This document shows, one piece after another, positions 1 to 11,635 of a DNA stretch of 64,000 bases. Numbering within the stretch: position 1 is the stretch's first letter; every line of letters starts with the position of its first letter. The stretch comes from Allacma fusca (taxonomy: Eukaryota > Arthropoda > Collembola > Symphypleona > Sminthuridae), in NCBI GenBank assembly GCA_947179485.1, contig OX359245.1:48409067-48473066 (forward strand), in the 5' to 3' direction. The notes below the pieces were generated by a model, which saw nothing but the letters and a program-made list of their open reading frames with translations, was not told the origin of the DNA and searched no databases. Position numbers and translations under genes: made by a program.

Positions 1-417
1 ACGAAAAAGTTAAACTATCGTATTTTTTTGGAATTCGTGAAAGCAATAAGATAAACATTCCAGACACAAATAAATGCTAAATTTCTAGAAAATATTATTT
101 TGGGTCCAAGGTCTAAGGATTTTATAAACTAAAATTAAATATAATAATAATCTCGCGATATTGCTTCAGAGGTTTCAATAACACCAGAAATTCTAGTTAG
201 TTTCAGTTATTAGAAGGGGAATTAAATTCCCAAAAAGCTCCAATAATCATAAAAATTATCACAATAATAATCGGGTTTAATTTGGTTCATTAATATTGTA
301 CAATGGTTGTCCAAATTGACTAACTAAAATGAGACGCTTCAACAATTAAATTAGAATTTTCAACTTCAATTGAAGATTCATGTTGAAATAAAACCACTTG
401 CTATTCTAATTTTTAAG
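1..417. repeat. Array segment F, copy 1
   Basis: The stretch shares long blocks with 4040-4400, 10010-10390, 17640-17976/19124-19560, 33200-33420 and 62630-63264, for example AAGCAATAAGATAAACATTC at 41-60 and again near 62921. It is cut at the left by the window edge and at the right by the hAT element whose target duplication ends at 417. No gene is seen in it. Confidence 0.7.
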
Positions 418-1385
418 CAGGGACGGGATATCGGAAAAATACGGATTTAAATTCGGATTCGAATACTTTCTAGTTTCGATTTCAATTTTAATTATTTTGA
501 ATAATACTTAAAAATTTGAATTCCGATACGGATTCCAATATATTTGAATAATTGCTGAATTTGAATTCCAATTCAAATACTTTTCGGATATTCGTACAAA
601 AAATGGGAATTTATTCAAAAGAACAATTTAATCGCAAAAAAATAAGCGATACATAACACATTAAGCGTTTTTGGATCTATACGTTACCACGCAATCATTT
701 AATATAAATTTAAGCTCAGAAAACACACGCTCAACTGAAATTTCAGTAACTAGAAAAGCAAGGATTGATCCAATAACACTTTTAAAAACTTCGGAGTAAT
801 CTGTTAACCTGTCTAACTACTTTTCCGGTTAGTTTTTTCTGACAGTATATATTTTGCAAATCGATTTGTTTGATAACATATAGTAACTAAAATGCACTTC
901 AACGGAATTAGTTTTACGCATCCCCATGATGAGAACAAGATTTAAAAAAGAAGAAACTTGATTCACTTAATTGTCCTGTAAGACCTGCACCATGCGGCTA
1001 TATCATCCTATTTGTAGGAATTTTAACAAAACGGGCTATAAATCACTGCCCATTACCAACCATACACTTTTCGTTTACCAAACGTTCGTTACTTGCTCTT
1101 TGGTTTTTATAATTGCATGTGTGCGGCTTTCAAAAAATGCTTCCTATAAACATTTTCTCGCACGCGACAGTATAAAACCCAATGAAATCGATACTTTATT
1201 GGAATCGGAATTCGTTAAAAAATATTCGAATACCGATTCGAATACCCTTGTTTTTATTCTAATCCAATTTCGGATACAAATACCGTGGTGAATTGTTTTC
1301 CGATTCTAATATCGATTCGGATACCCGAATTTTTTGAATATAATTCCGATTTTAATTCCGATTCGAATTCGAATTCCCGTCCCTG
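418..1385 (-). mobile_element. hAT transposon remnant, 968 bp
   Basis: The ends are a perfect 11-bp inverted repeat, CAGGGACGGGA at 418-428 and its complement at 1375-1385. They are flanked by a perfect 8-bp duplication TTTTTAAG (410-417 and 1386-1393). An 8-bp duplication and CAGGG ends are hallmarks of the hAT superfamily. The subterminal regions are rich in TTCGGATTCGAAT-type repeats, as in many hAT elements. The interior holds a minus-strand transposase C-terminus at 661-816, so this is an internally deleted, decayed copy and not a MITE without coding origin. The forward frame at 971-1291 is not convincing as a gene. Confidence 0.9.
661..816 (-). pseudogene. hAT transposase C-terminal dimerisation region, fragment
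   Basis: Read on the minus strand from 816 to the TAA at 661-663, 51 codons are open. The run contains VTEISVERVFSELKFIL (minus strand, about 752-702), which matches the hAT C-terminal dimerisation signature in which a Ser/Val-Glu-Arg-x-Phe-Ser block is followed by a Leu-rich helix. Seen: the motif and the natural stop shortly after it, as in hAT proteins. Established: this domain mediates transposase dimerisation. Inferred: everything upstream, including the catalytic DDE residues, has been lost, so the copy cannot move on its own. Confidence 0.75.
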
Positions 1386-1393
1386 TTTTTAAG

Positions 1394-2120
1394 TATTCGA
1401 TTTACAAACATGCTGACATTAGTCGCTGCTGAGTGTATGTATGTATGTATGTATATTTTTATTGTGTTTGCGAGTAGGCTCATACACAAAAGATTTACAA
1501 ATAGTAATTAGATACATTTAGACCCGTATTAGATTTCCATACTTTACCGTAGTGATACAGTTTGATGTTTTGATACTTGTGTTGCGATTTCTATACACCA
1601 TTTGTACAAACTGTTTAAAATAACCGGACGCTGCTGAGTGTACAAAGATTTGATGGGTAAAATGGAATTTAGAGCTTCCTTAGTAGCAACATGAATCAGT
1701 ATGCCACTACAGGTCTCCACATTTTTAATGTGTACAAGAGTGACTTTTCAAATATCAATTGCTGGTCTTAATTTTAATTAGTGGAGATTTAAATGTTATC
1801 AAGATTTAACTAAGCTTGAACTTGAGTGCAACACGAAACATAAGCTTGAATGATGCAAATGTAGTTTGAAATACAGGTTTTCTACGCAATCGAAATTTAA
1901 AACTATGACGAGAATTCCGTTGCAAAAAATCGGCATAACTTTATCCGAGCAAAAATGCCCATTCCCAGACAAATTCTCCGCCCGATCCAATTTACTCAAG
2001 GACAATTTCAGAAATTATGGTTTCATATCTTTTGTTTTGCTTCCTAAGCAAAAGACACCAACAGAAATTTGAACCTAAAATCATATTGAGGTCTAAGTTC
2101 GGTCCGAATTTATCGTTAAC
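1394..2120. repeat. Array segment G, copy 1
   Basis: The segment resumes after the hAT insertion with GTATTCGATTTACAAACATG and runs through phrases such as AATCAGTATGCCACTACAG. Close relatives are 4440-4990, 19560-19790, 29260-29830 and 40910-41220. A short (GTAT)5 microsatellite lies at 1435-1454. Short frames at 1799-2005 and 1866-2072 overlap on opposite strands and are not conserved in the other copies, so I call no gene. Confidence 0.65.
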
Positions 2121-3188
2121 ATAATTCACATAATTTTGGATATAGTTTCCGAACACAAAATAATCTTAAAAACTATGCACGTGTGATTAATTTCATCGGA
2201 CTAATTCTAGCATACAATTTTACTCGCTTGAGTAGACACTATCCCATACGTACAGAATTTGGGATGCAAATAATAATTATTATTACAGTTAACCTCACAT
2301 TAGCACTTTCCTCAAATCCGTAAATTTACTTCTGAACACTTCCTTTTATTTTGCGTCACGGTTTCAAATTTTTTAGAAGTACTTCATTCCTTCCTTTATT
2401 TTTCGAGTTCTCTCTTGTTAATTCCTTTTTATTCGGATTTCAGCTTTAAGCTCACAATTCTTTTCCACTGTGCTTACTCGTCATGGTCACAACATATTGA
2501 TACTTTGGTAACTCCGAATACATAAAGTACTTGAATCTTGACTGGTTTTATGCCTATGGACAATAACGCATTGTCAGTGAGGTAAATGTGTTTCGAAATC
2601 CATAATTTTAAAATATTAATTTTTAATTGTACTGAAATTTCAATAATATTTTGATATAATTTGCAGTATTAATTTCGTTTATTTTTTATTTTATGCAGTG
2701 ACCTTTAACTATACTCCCCTTGTCACTTGTCAACTCCTCCATGTATGTATAATTATGTCTTCATGGAAGTGAAGCTAGTTAATCAAATTTATTTTCCAGG
2801 ATTTTAAATGAAATTTTGCTGTGTACATTCTAGTCTTTCGAAGACATACACTTCGGCTAAAAATATATCTCAAATATCCCATCTACAGTTCAAAATTACG
2901 TCCTGAAGTTACATACGTATTAATTTTTTAACTGGAACTTACCAAATTATTCCACGACACAATTTTGCCTCGAAAACGGCCCATGCAAGTATTGAAAGTT
3001 GCAAGAATAAAAATAGTAACTTTTAATTGTCTTGAACGCCCCCATTATAAATTTCAGGTCAACCACTTAGTTAGTTATAATGGTTAAATCAGTAGGAAAA
3101 ATGTGGGCATTTTAATTGGGTAACCAAACTCAATGTTTTCAGATCAATATTCGAACAATAAACTCCAATGTGCGCCGTCATCCAGAAT
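2120..3188. repeat. Array segment J, copy 1, with part of K
   Basis: The part from about 2340 to 2480 resembles the start of K segments (TTTATTTTTCGAGT, also near 33585 and 55601). The part from 2500 matches 16129-16560, 30560-30790 and 39860-40270, for example AAAGTACTTGAATCTTGACTGG-like phrases near 2527 and 16168. About 2120-2290 and 2950-3188 hold no gene and no element I can define. Confidence 0.55.
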
Positions 3189-3672
3189 TAGTGTTTCTGA
3201 ACGGTACCAAAATATGGACTCGACCCGACTCGTTTTCCCGAACCGAAAAAGTTCCAATTCTGTTCCCGAAACCGGAACCGATATATAATTTCGAGTCCGG
3301 GACATTTTTGGCTTCCCGGAACCGATCCGGAAAATAAAAGCGGTTCCCGAATCGGTTCCAGTTCCTTTCCGAACCGACAGAAAATGTATTTATATGATTC
3401 ATTTTTATGGAAGACAAAATTGTGTCGCCTTTTCAAATGATAGTTGACAAATTCTGGCCAAAAACAAGTTTCACGTTTTCATCCAAAACGGCAGCTTTAA
3501 CAAACCCTTCCCGAAAACTTTCGGTTTTGCTTTTTGTACCCGAAACCGGGCCGAAATTTGCGGGTCATAAACCGATGACCCGAAACCGGACCAAAATGTA
3601 CCGGTTCTTTAAAGCGTTGACCCGAAACCGTACCGTAACCTCGGGAATTCCCGATACCGAACAGAAACACTA
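3189..3672. mobile_element. hAT-type MITE, 484 bp
   Basis: Perfect 11-bp inverted ends TAGTGTTTCTG (3189-3199) and CAGAAACACTA (3662-3672) are flanked by an 8-bp duplication TCCAGAAT (3181-3188 and 3673-3680). Inverted similarity continues a further 10 bases with a few mismatches. The inside is packed with CCGAACCGGAACC-type repeats, much GC-richer than the flanks. The short frames across it on both strands come from this repetition. No transposase is seen. Confidence 0.88.
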
Positions 3673-3680
3673 TCCAGAAT

Positions 3681-4030
3681 TGCATTTTCAATACAAACTG
3701 TTTATTTTTTCGTGACATTTTTAAAGTACAAATTATCAAAAAATTAATTCAACACCAAGATAATTATCCTGCAATATTATTCAAGTTGTGTTCATTATTA
3801 AAGGAATATTAATAAAAGTATTTTACAAATATCTTAAACCAAGACACATTCTAACAGATTACATATCTTTCAAAGCGTAGTTTTAAGCGGAGGAGGTTAG
3901 AAAGGAATTATCTCTGGCTAAAATAGCCGTATTTATATTTTATTCATACAAATCACATTTACAAACATTTAAGGTAGCAATATACATGATGACCATAATC
4001 ATTTCCCCTCGCTCCAACCCACGTGAGGGT
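3681..4030. repeat. Array segment H, partial copy
   Basis: The stretch matches the middle of H at about 23620-23880, 51790-51960 and 60450-60720, with landmarks TTTTATTCATACAAATCA and a C-rich phrase CATTTCCCCTCGCTCCAACC at 4000-4019. There is no reading frame shared with the other copies. Confidence 0.55.
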
Positions 4031-4039
4031 TTGAACGAT

Positions 4040-4990
4040 AAAATATTAGAATCCCACAGTTTGTAGCCAATTTATTGAAATTTTTCTACTTGATATTTTT
4101 GAGGTGCAAGATGTTCATAAATAAAATTTAAATCCCGATAATAATTACGCGATATTGCTTATTTGGTATGAGTTCTTTGTTTACTCGAGCCTTTCATAAA
4201 AACCAAATTCACAATATTTCGTATCTAACTGTATTGATTATTTTAATTTGATTAAAATACCCGAAAAAGTTCTATAACAAATATTAACAAAAGTTATGAC
4301 ACTAATAACTAAGGTTATTTAAATTTGGTTCATTTTTGGGGCAAAATATATATATTCGAATTAAATCTACATTCAAAGGGACATTGTAAATTGTGAAAGC
4401 CCAACGCTAGGCTTCATCGATTCAATTAGATTTTTGTACTTAATTTAAAAATCCTTCTAATAAAAATGACTTGATCTAGGGACAACGTTTATGAAGTATC
4501 TGATTTAATATGCATGATGACATTTTTAATTGTTGAATGTACAAAGATTTGAATGCCAAAATAGAATTTGAACCCACACTAGTAACACGAATCAATATGC
4601 AAAACAAGTGTCTACATTTCTAAATTTTCAGGAGTGACTTTTCAATTGTGAGAGTTTTATATATCATTTATTGGTTCCATGATTTTAATTAATACAGATT
4701 GGAATGTTATTAGGAATCGCTTAATCTTGAACTTCAGTGCAGTTTAAAATACTTTCTTGAAATTCAAGTTTGCTATGCAATTGGAATTTTAAACTATCAC
4801 GTGACTTCAATTATAAAAAATTATCATCAGCAAGAACAGAGGATTCTTATTTCTATTCCCAGGCAAAACATAAACGTAAACCAATCTCCAAAACGTATGG
4901 TTTCATTGCAAGTTTCGTTGAATCCGTATTTTTTTATTAGATGCTCTTACAATGTAATTTTCATGACTATCATGGGATTTTAAAAAGTAC
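4040..4990. repeat. Array segments F and G, copy 2
   Basis: About 4040-4400 is F (cf. 1-417) and 4440-4990 is G (cf. 1394-2120). The two sit in the same order and orientation as at 17640-19790 and lead directly into D, as they do there. No gene is seen; the short frame at 4801-4983 lies in a variable part. Confidence 0.6.
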
Positions 4991-4999
4991 ATACTTCTT

Positions 5000-6424
5000 T
5001 TCTACCACAAACCTTGCACCATTGAATTTATTAAATACAACTTCATCCTCGACTAGTATGTACTTCTTGCTTATTCATCTGAAAATTCAAAATGTGCTGA
5101 ACAAGTCTAAGCAAAATACTAAGGAATGTTGTAACTGACACTGTCAAACAATTGGAAAATTATGGTTTAAGGTAAAGGTGCTCGCTAGTTGCTGTAGACT
5201 TAAATTGTTGATAATAAGTTCAGTTTTTAAATAAGGTGTTGGATCCTTGAATTTTGAACTAGGGTTATGAAAAACTTTTGAGAATGCCAGAAAAAGATTT
5301 GCAAAATTTTGCAGCAATTCAGTATTGTCTTTTGCCAAGCCTGGTTGTGTTGGCTAAACAAGTAATTACCTAATTTCTTCATCATTTTTGAACGACACTT
5401 CACACTCTTGTAAGTCACAATTTGCAACCTACGGTGTATAATTTCAAGTGGCGCCGATCATTATTAACCTTAAAAGAATTATTGTAATCACGCTTCGTAC
5501 TGTGTATTGCTTTTTAGAGTTTAATGCTTAAAATTGTTTTGAATCACAATTTGTAGTAACAGTAGCACGGTGCTGAAAAGGACGTAGTTTAACGGCCATT
5601 TTGCCACAGCAGGAAAATTGAGTAAATTTAGCAGCTTCCAAGGATGTACGACATTGTCTCCTAACGTAGTCCACGATCACTGTAAAAATATTCTAATTGG
5701 CGCCTAAATCTATTCCTGGTAAACTCGAATCCATTATAAAATAATTTAATTTTAATTCATAATTAATTTAATAATTCAATTTACAGTAAAATATGTTTAT
5801 AACGGAGTAGCAAGAGAGCTTAGATGTTTATGTACCAAATCTTGAAGTCATTATTTTCCACCAGATTTGTTTAGGCTCGGAGAATATTGCCAAAACATTA
5901 GCACCTATTTTGGATACCATGAGAATTATTTGAAAGCTTGAAATTTTAGAAACGTAAAATGATTTCATATAGACATAATTTAATTTTAAAATATATTCTA
6001 GTACAAAATTTTTAAAATAAACCGATATTTCCCAATTACAATTAAGAAATACTAGAAATTATTTTACTCACCTTGATTTAACAAAATAGAGATCCTTTCG
6101 GAAATTATGAAGCTACGTCTCAAATTTATGGCGGATATTTTGTCAAAACAAAAATAATTAGAGGATGCTATCAGAATCCAGTTATGAGAGATTTATTATC
6201 AGGTCATGAACGCTTCCATGGAAACTTTTTGTGGGTAAATACTCCTTTTATGAGTACTTCTGAGTCCTTGTAAATTTCTTGAAAACTAAGGTAATCTGTC
6301 ATTCTGTCGTAATTTGGGAATTAATTGAACTGAATTAAAAATTGTCGATAAAATTCCTGATGTTCCCTAATTTGTTTTAATTTAATATGTTATTAAATAC
6401 CGGGATGGTCGATTATATATATTA
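5000..6424. repeat. Array segment D, copy 1
   Basis: This is very close to 19790-22046 and more distant from 41220-42207/49838-50420, 40270-40910 and 59200-59750. It carries a core variant at 5447 (AGTGGCGCCGATC). Relative to copy 2 it lacks about 200 bp across the right part of the pogo-like MITE and adjoining D sequence. It also has no solo LTR at the point where copy 2 has one. The two minus-strand frames at 5144-5427 overlap in different phases and I do not call them genes. Confidence 0.8.
5784..5825. mobile_element. pogo-like MITE, left-end remnant
   Basis: The terminal inverted repeat CAGTAAAATATGTTTATAAC, preceded by TA, matches the left end of the intact copy at 20406. The remainder is deleted and D sequence resumes at about 5826. 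This is the same insertion event as at 20406, since the flanking D sequence is the same. Confidence 0.7.
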
Positions 6425-7666
6425 TCCTTTATTATTATTGAGCACTTCTGTTGATTTAAACCTTCGCGCGTTTGTAGTACAATTCAAACCTTCCCGGCTT
6501 ATTTCACGAATTCAAACCTTCCCGGCTTATTTCACTATATAGCAAGCCAAGCCGGCAGCCGGTATGTACTATATTATTTCACTATATATAGCCAAGCAAG
6601 TCGGTGGTATATACAACAAGCCGAGAAGTAGAGCGGGCTGAAAGCTGAAACTCTGTCGCAGTGGAGAGGTTTTTCAGCTCGCTCAGCTCGCTGATCTTCT
6701 CGGCATATACCAACTGCTTGCAGCATACTGATAGCTCGCAATATTACGCCATTTTAGATTATCACTTAAAAACGCTAATCATAATTATTATAAACATTAG
6801 ACATAAATCAGCAGATTTGGATTAAATTAAGACGTAGTGAGAAAAACTACGTTCGGTTATCTACAGCACTGAATAATTTGATAAGAGGAGAATTTTAATG
6901 GCTGAACTTAGTTCACATTCGTGTGGGATTCTTATTAAATAGGAAGAATAATTACAAGCCTTAGCATCCAGAGTTTTGATCTTTATATCCCTAAAAATAT
7001 CATTAGGAAGTAAGGATTGATTTGTAGGCATTGTAGGAACCATGGACTTCAGTAACTATAGCAAGTTAAATGTGCTGCGCTAATATGAAATCCTTTCATT
7101 TTTTCTATTTTAAATAATCAGTGCGTCCAGTGTCTGAGGCTTCAGTTACAATATTGCGGTACAACGGATCTATATACAAATTATAATAACATAAAAATCA
7201 TATTTGATCAGCACGTTGTGCTGATCCACTAAGGGGTGAAGCACCATACAGTGATGCAACAGCAAGGTTTAATAACGACGTTGGTATTAAATTGATCAAG
7301 CGATTAGGTAAATTCCACGTGTATAGCCAAATATTGAGTTTGAGAGAAAACTTTACTGGGCCGGAAGCTGTTGCCCCATAATATTTTGAATGAATAAATA
7401 AAATAATTATATTATATATATAATTTATATTATTAATATTATAAATAATATGAATTGCCAACTACCTATATAAAAACGAATTGTTAGTCTTACAGTTAAT
7501 AGTTCACGTCTTATATGAGATTACTTTGCCTGGCGAAGCGGGATATTAATATTAAGCCTTCTCGACAGGCCTTGATACGAGATCTATTGCCATTTACACT
7601 TTTATTATTTACACTATTTATTTACACAAGCAATTGCTCCTGTGCGAAGCACGGGGCTTTTACTAG
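6425..7666 (+). mobile_element. Non-autonomous Helitron, 1,242 bp
   Basis: The element begins TC (6425-6426) and ends CTAG (7663-7666), sits between A and T, and makes no target duplication, all as expected for Helitrons. A 7-bp hairpin with loop GAA (7639-7645 and 7649-7655) ends seven bases before CTAG, the usual terminator position. The paralogous D-H junction at 22033-22055 is an empty site that reads straight across the break. Inside are a 28-bp tandem duplication (6481 and 6509) and a second hairpin at 7206-7226. There is no Rep/helicase coding sequence, so it would depend on another element. The minus-strand frames at 6861-7043 and 7198-7461 match nothing I recognise. Confidence 0.85.
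7206..7226. other. Perfect 9-bp hairpin inside the Helitron
   Basis: GATCAGCAC and GTGCTGATC are exact complements around a GTT loop. CCACTAAG follows, which resembles a Helitron CTRR end, so this could be a leftover terminus of a nested or older Helitron. The spacing is shorter than usual, so that reading is weak. Confidence 0.4.
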
Positions 7667-8830
7667 TATTATAATATATATCTCCACTAAGCTATTAAAT
7701 ATGCCCCAAATGCCCGCCAACGTGCCATTCGTTTGTGCATTTTAGCACATTGGGAAAATGTCCTGCATTTGGGCATTTTCGACAGGGCATATTCGACATT
7801 TTGTGCATTTCATAAGGATATTCATTTACTAATCAATATAGTCAAGCCAAAAACGCCACTATTCACAATAAAAACAATTTTACAATCAATTTTTTCTACA
7901 ATGTATTTTATTTCAAGAGATATCTACTTGAAGTGCATCATGCAGTCACTTTATATTGAACCGTCGAAAGTAATTATGATGCATTTTGTATAACGTTAAT
8001 AAAAAGACTCGAGTTCTTTTTGGGCATTTTCGACAGGACGTTTTCGACATTTTGTGCATTTCATAAGGATATTCATTGGAATATTAAGAATTTCTGGTAG
8101 GTAAAACTAATCAATATAGTCAAGCCAAAAACGCCACTATTCACAATAAAAACAGTTTTACAATAAATTTTTTCTACAATGTATTTTATTTCAAGAGATA
8201 CTTGAAGTGCATCATGCAGTCACTTTATATTGAACCGTCGAAAGTAATGTTGTATAACGTTAATAAAAAGACTCAAATTCTTTTCACTTGCATGATTCTC
8301 CAATGATAAATGCGTCCTTAAAATATCCTCCACATCAGAACTTTAATTTGTATAATTTTCATCATCTTCTGCCGTTGCAATCATTTCTCCTTCCCGAACC
8401 CACACATGAGGGTGAATATAAAATTTTTATTTATGTTCTAGCATTCATAAATACTTACGAAAAAATATGTCTGCATCAAATTTCATGGGATTCGTTTGTG
8501 TTTAATGTCAATTCCCTACGGTATCACAAATAATGGTCTCAGAAAATAAAAACGTACGGAGAAGGTTTACTTTATTCGGCTATATTTTAATTTTTTTAAT
8601 GATCAGGTTTATGCAGAAATTTTTCTTCATCTTGTTCATGTATTCCTGACTTCTAATTTCATGAATGTTACTCAATTAATTAGGTTAATACATTCAAACG
8701 GGGGTTTACGTTATCTAAAAATAAAAAAAATTCTTAAAATAATTAAAATATTAAAAATTTAAAAAAATTATCTAAAAAATTCTCAAACTACTAAACCACA
8801 AATTTTTTGTTTAATTACCATCACCATTAA
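7667..8830. repeat. Array segment H, copy 1
   Basis: H follows D as in the other three blocks. The landmark is AAATGCCCGCCAACGTGCCA near 7708 (also near 22090, 51308 and 59787). Inside, a stretch at about 7770-8000 is repeated at 8020-8280, beginning GGGCATTTTCGACAGG at 7772 and 8021, so the copy holds a local tandem duplication of roughly 250 bp. The forward frames at 7515-7993 and 8288-8533 are not kept in the other copies. Confidence 0.75.
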
Positions 8831-9600
8831 AGTACCTTTGACAATCAATTTTTAAATTCTGCCAAATAAACTCATTCGAGTTTAAAGGTACTCCATAATG
8901 TGAACAATCTCTAAAGCTTTTTGTACACAGAAAACTGGACGAATACTAGCTAATAACAAAACATTTGTCACTATCAGAGGCGTCAAAGCTAAGCAAAACA
9001 TTTGTTAACGTTGAGTGTCAACCAATTAGGAAATTCACTACTGTAATAACGCGATCAATTAACTTTTATCTAAATTACTGGTCAATTTATTAGTTATTCA
9101 AAAATTGTAAAGTTATCAACCATGGTATTTTAAAAAGTAAGGAGCATATTTTTTTCTGCTCCAAACCTTGTGCGATTGTATTTATAATTAAATACATCTT
9201 TATCCCCAAATATTATGAACTTCTTGCTGGTACATTTTACATTTACACTAACTCGCCCGCGGATAACACCCATTTCCAAATGACAGCACCAAAGATATCT
9301 AGTGGTTTGAGCCTAGAATATTAGAATTCCAACGCCGAAATGGTTTTTTTCAAATTGAAGGACTTTTAAATAAAGACCTTTGCTTCGGAAATAAATTTCG
9401 TACGATTATAATCTAATATTTCAGAACTTTAAATACACAATTTGCTATTTATGCTCTTAAACTATTAAAACGCGCTTAGGGGAGAGAGTGAAGATTTAAA
9501 ATCATTTCCTCATCTTGAAATTATAGCATTAAGATCTGAACACTGAATAAATACAAATTAAATTATGCTGAAGAAGTCTAAGCAAAATATCAAGGGACGT
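8830..9600. repeat. Array segment C, copy 1
   Basis: It carries the core variant AGAGGCGTCAAA at 8976. Left of it lies the conserved block that on the minus strand spells a Trp-Gln-Asn-Leu-Lys-Ile peptide and forms the AGTACCTTT / AAAGGTACT inverted pair (8832-8840 and about 8885-8893). In this copy the minus-strand frame from the core has a TAG between core and peptide, so it is broken. The right part holds AATATTATGAACTTCTTGCTG, a phrase shared with the other C copies. Confidence 0.7.
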
Positions 9601-10390
9601 TGTTACTGGCACTCGCAACATTGCTAACCTACGTTTGTGTATAAATGATTGAATGCATGATTTTATACATTTTTATCAAGCTTACGAAATATTCTAGCAA
9701 AATCGACCAAAAATCTTAAAGGTAATTCACAGCCGAGGACACAAGTTATTGTAATCGGCGTTCAAGTTCAAATTTTAAAGAAATCAAGTACTTTTCGTTT
9801 TCATATTTTATTCACCGATTTGTTTTTTTATTTTAATTCAATGATTTTAAAATATATTCTAGTAGCAAAAATTTGAAAGAATAAACCGATGTTTTTGAAT
9901 TAAAAATGCGAAATTACAGTGTGGGGTGATTTATTTTACTCACATTTATTTTAACAAATGCGGACTATTCCATTTCGGCAAATTTTCTAACTAATTAACC
10001 ATTTTTGTAGGAAAAGAAAACTCAAGATCGTTAATGTGCTATAAATGAAGCTCTCGTGGTCATTGTAACTGTTTTCGGTTTTGCTCCCGTAGGAATTTGT
10101 TCTTACAAAAATTGTACACTGACTTTGAGACACTCTACTGGAAGTTGTATATTCTGCCAGGAAAATTCAAATTAACTGACATTTTAAATTTGTATAAGCA
10201 ATAAGTTAAACATTCCTGAGAAAAATAAAGGCAAAACTTCTACAACAAAATATTCAGCGGTGTCCAAACCTTCCCTGTTATTTTTAATGTGTAAGTTATT
10301 CAAAAATAAAATGTAAATCCTGATAATAATCAATGTTTAAGTGGTATCAATAATAACGGGAATTTGAATTAATGATTTTTACAGCGTGCA
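9600..10390. repeat. Array segments E (short) and F, copy 3
   Basis: About 9600-10000 is the right part of E (cf. 27030-27420, 54110-54620), but the core and peptide-bearing left part are missing. From 10010 it becomes F (cf. 33230-33420), for example TTAACTGACATTTTAAATTT. The switch to segment A comes near 10390. No gene is seen. Confidence 0.6.
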
Positions 10391-11580
10391 GTCTTTGAGC
10401 TAATGGGATTAAACAAATTTAAAAAAGCTGTGAAAACATTTACTAAACCCCTTGTGAATTAAACATTCGTGGTTGCTTCTATTTATTGTTACTTCTGTAT
10501 TTGTTGGACAGAAGCAAGTGCTGTGACGTTGAATCTTAGTTGTTTAACTAATGTTTCTGCTTTACTTCACGCTATTTTTCTGACTAAATACTTTCAGAAA
10601 AAATTCTCAGGAAAAAATTAAATCCCCGGTTGAAGATTTTGTAACTACTTTCGCGCCATAATTATTTCCACACATACTGAAGCATCAGTCTTATAAAATA
10701 AATTAAATTACATTCAAGCCAAATTTGTATTCGTTCTTCCTAGAATGAAGATTTCTTGTCATCGTTTTTATTAAACTAAACAAGGAAACTCCCGGAAAAT
10801 CTGAATTATGTTTAAGAGATTGTTAGTGAATAACAAATGTAGTGGCGTCAAAACGCATACTTTTTTAACATTTTGCAACACGTACAGGCCAACGGATTTT
10901 GTTTACAAAATGTGTAACTCCCTTCTGTATTTTTCTGATGTAAAAATTCGTATTTCATATTTTAGAGGATTTATTTTGTAGAGAAAATCAAATAACATCT
11001 GCAGAGCAAAAGTAAAGTCGTTAGAACGATTTGCTGCAATTCTTTTCTTCTTTGTCGGCATTTGAACTAAAATTGGGGTAAAAGGGTCATTTCTGAGAGT
11101 AAGTTGAAACCCTGCTGAATAATTCATCACGTTAATGTTAGGGTAAAAATTTTAAATGTTTTTAAGTGAATAATGCGACACCTCTGAACCAAACTTTTTT
11201 TCGTTCTTCCTTGAATGAAGGCTTGTAATTATTTCATCTTTAATTCTTAAACCAAGCAATGCTCCTGCAAGATCTTCCTGTAAAGCCCAGCTGCTGTTAC
11301 GGAAGAAATCATGTAGCGGCGTCAAAATGTATACTTTTATTTAAATTTTTGCAACAAATAGAAGCCATCGGATTTTGTATGCAAAATTTGCAACTTAATT
11401 CTACACATTTCTGAAGTAAACCAATTTATTTAGCAGAGAACAGCGAAGCACATCTACAAAGTAAAAAGTTGTTAAAACGGTTTGCTCTTTCAGAATTCGA
11501 GTGTGTTACAATTGTTCTGTTGTTACAATTATAAAATGGCAATTTATTTACCTATTATCCTTTGAGACCAATATCATCAT
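10390..11580. repeat. Array segment A, two tandem sub-units
   Basis: Two sub-units of about 475 bp sit head to tail. TCGTTCTTCCTAGAATGAAG near 10729 and TCGTTCTTCCTTGAATGAAG near 11202 mark the period. Cores lie at 10841 and 11315. Similar tandem pairs are at 13290/13810, 34720/35195 and 56510/56985. The minus-strand frame at 10903-11130 is listed separately. Confidence 0.75.
10903..11130 (-). pseudogene. Segment A minus-strand frame, unknown protein fragment
   Basis: I do not recognise this protein. The 75-residue frame ends in YRRELHIL followed by TAA. In the copies at 13400-13480 and 30200-30280 that stop is a Tyr codon and the frame runs on through a TKS-x-GFYVLQNVKKV-like stretch into LTPLH, which is the core read on the minus strand. 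Position 34860-34930 shares the TAA. Seen: the same phase and peptide in several diverged copies. Inferred: an ancestral coding exon, now mostly dead. The Met at 11130 is only the first available one, not a supported start. Confidence 0.4.
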
Positions 11581-11635
11581 TCTAAAACAGGAATAAAACA
11601 GGTCTCTGGAATTGATAATGTGTAACCGGGTGTAT

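Noticed and set aside
3116..3739. Several 70-100 residue frames on both strands
   Set aside because: They lie mostly in the CCGAACCGG-type repeats of the 3189-3672 hAT MITE, which keep all phases open.
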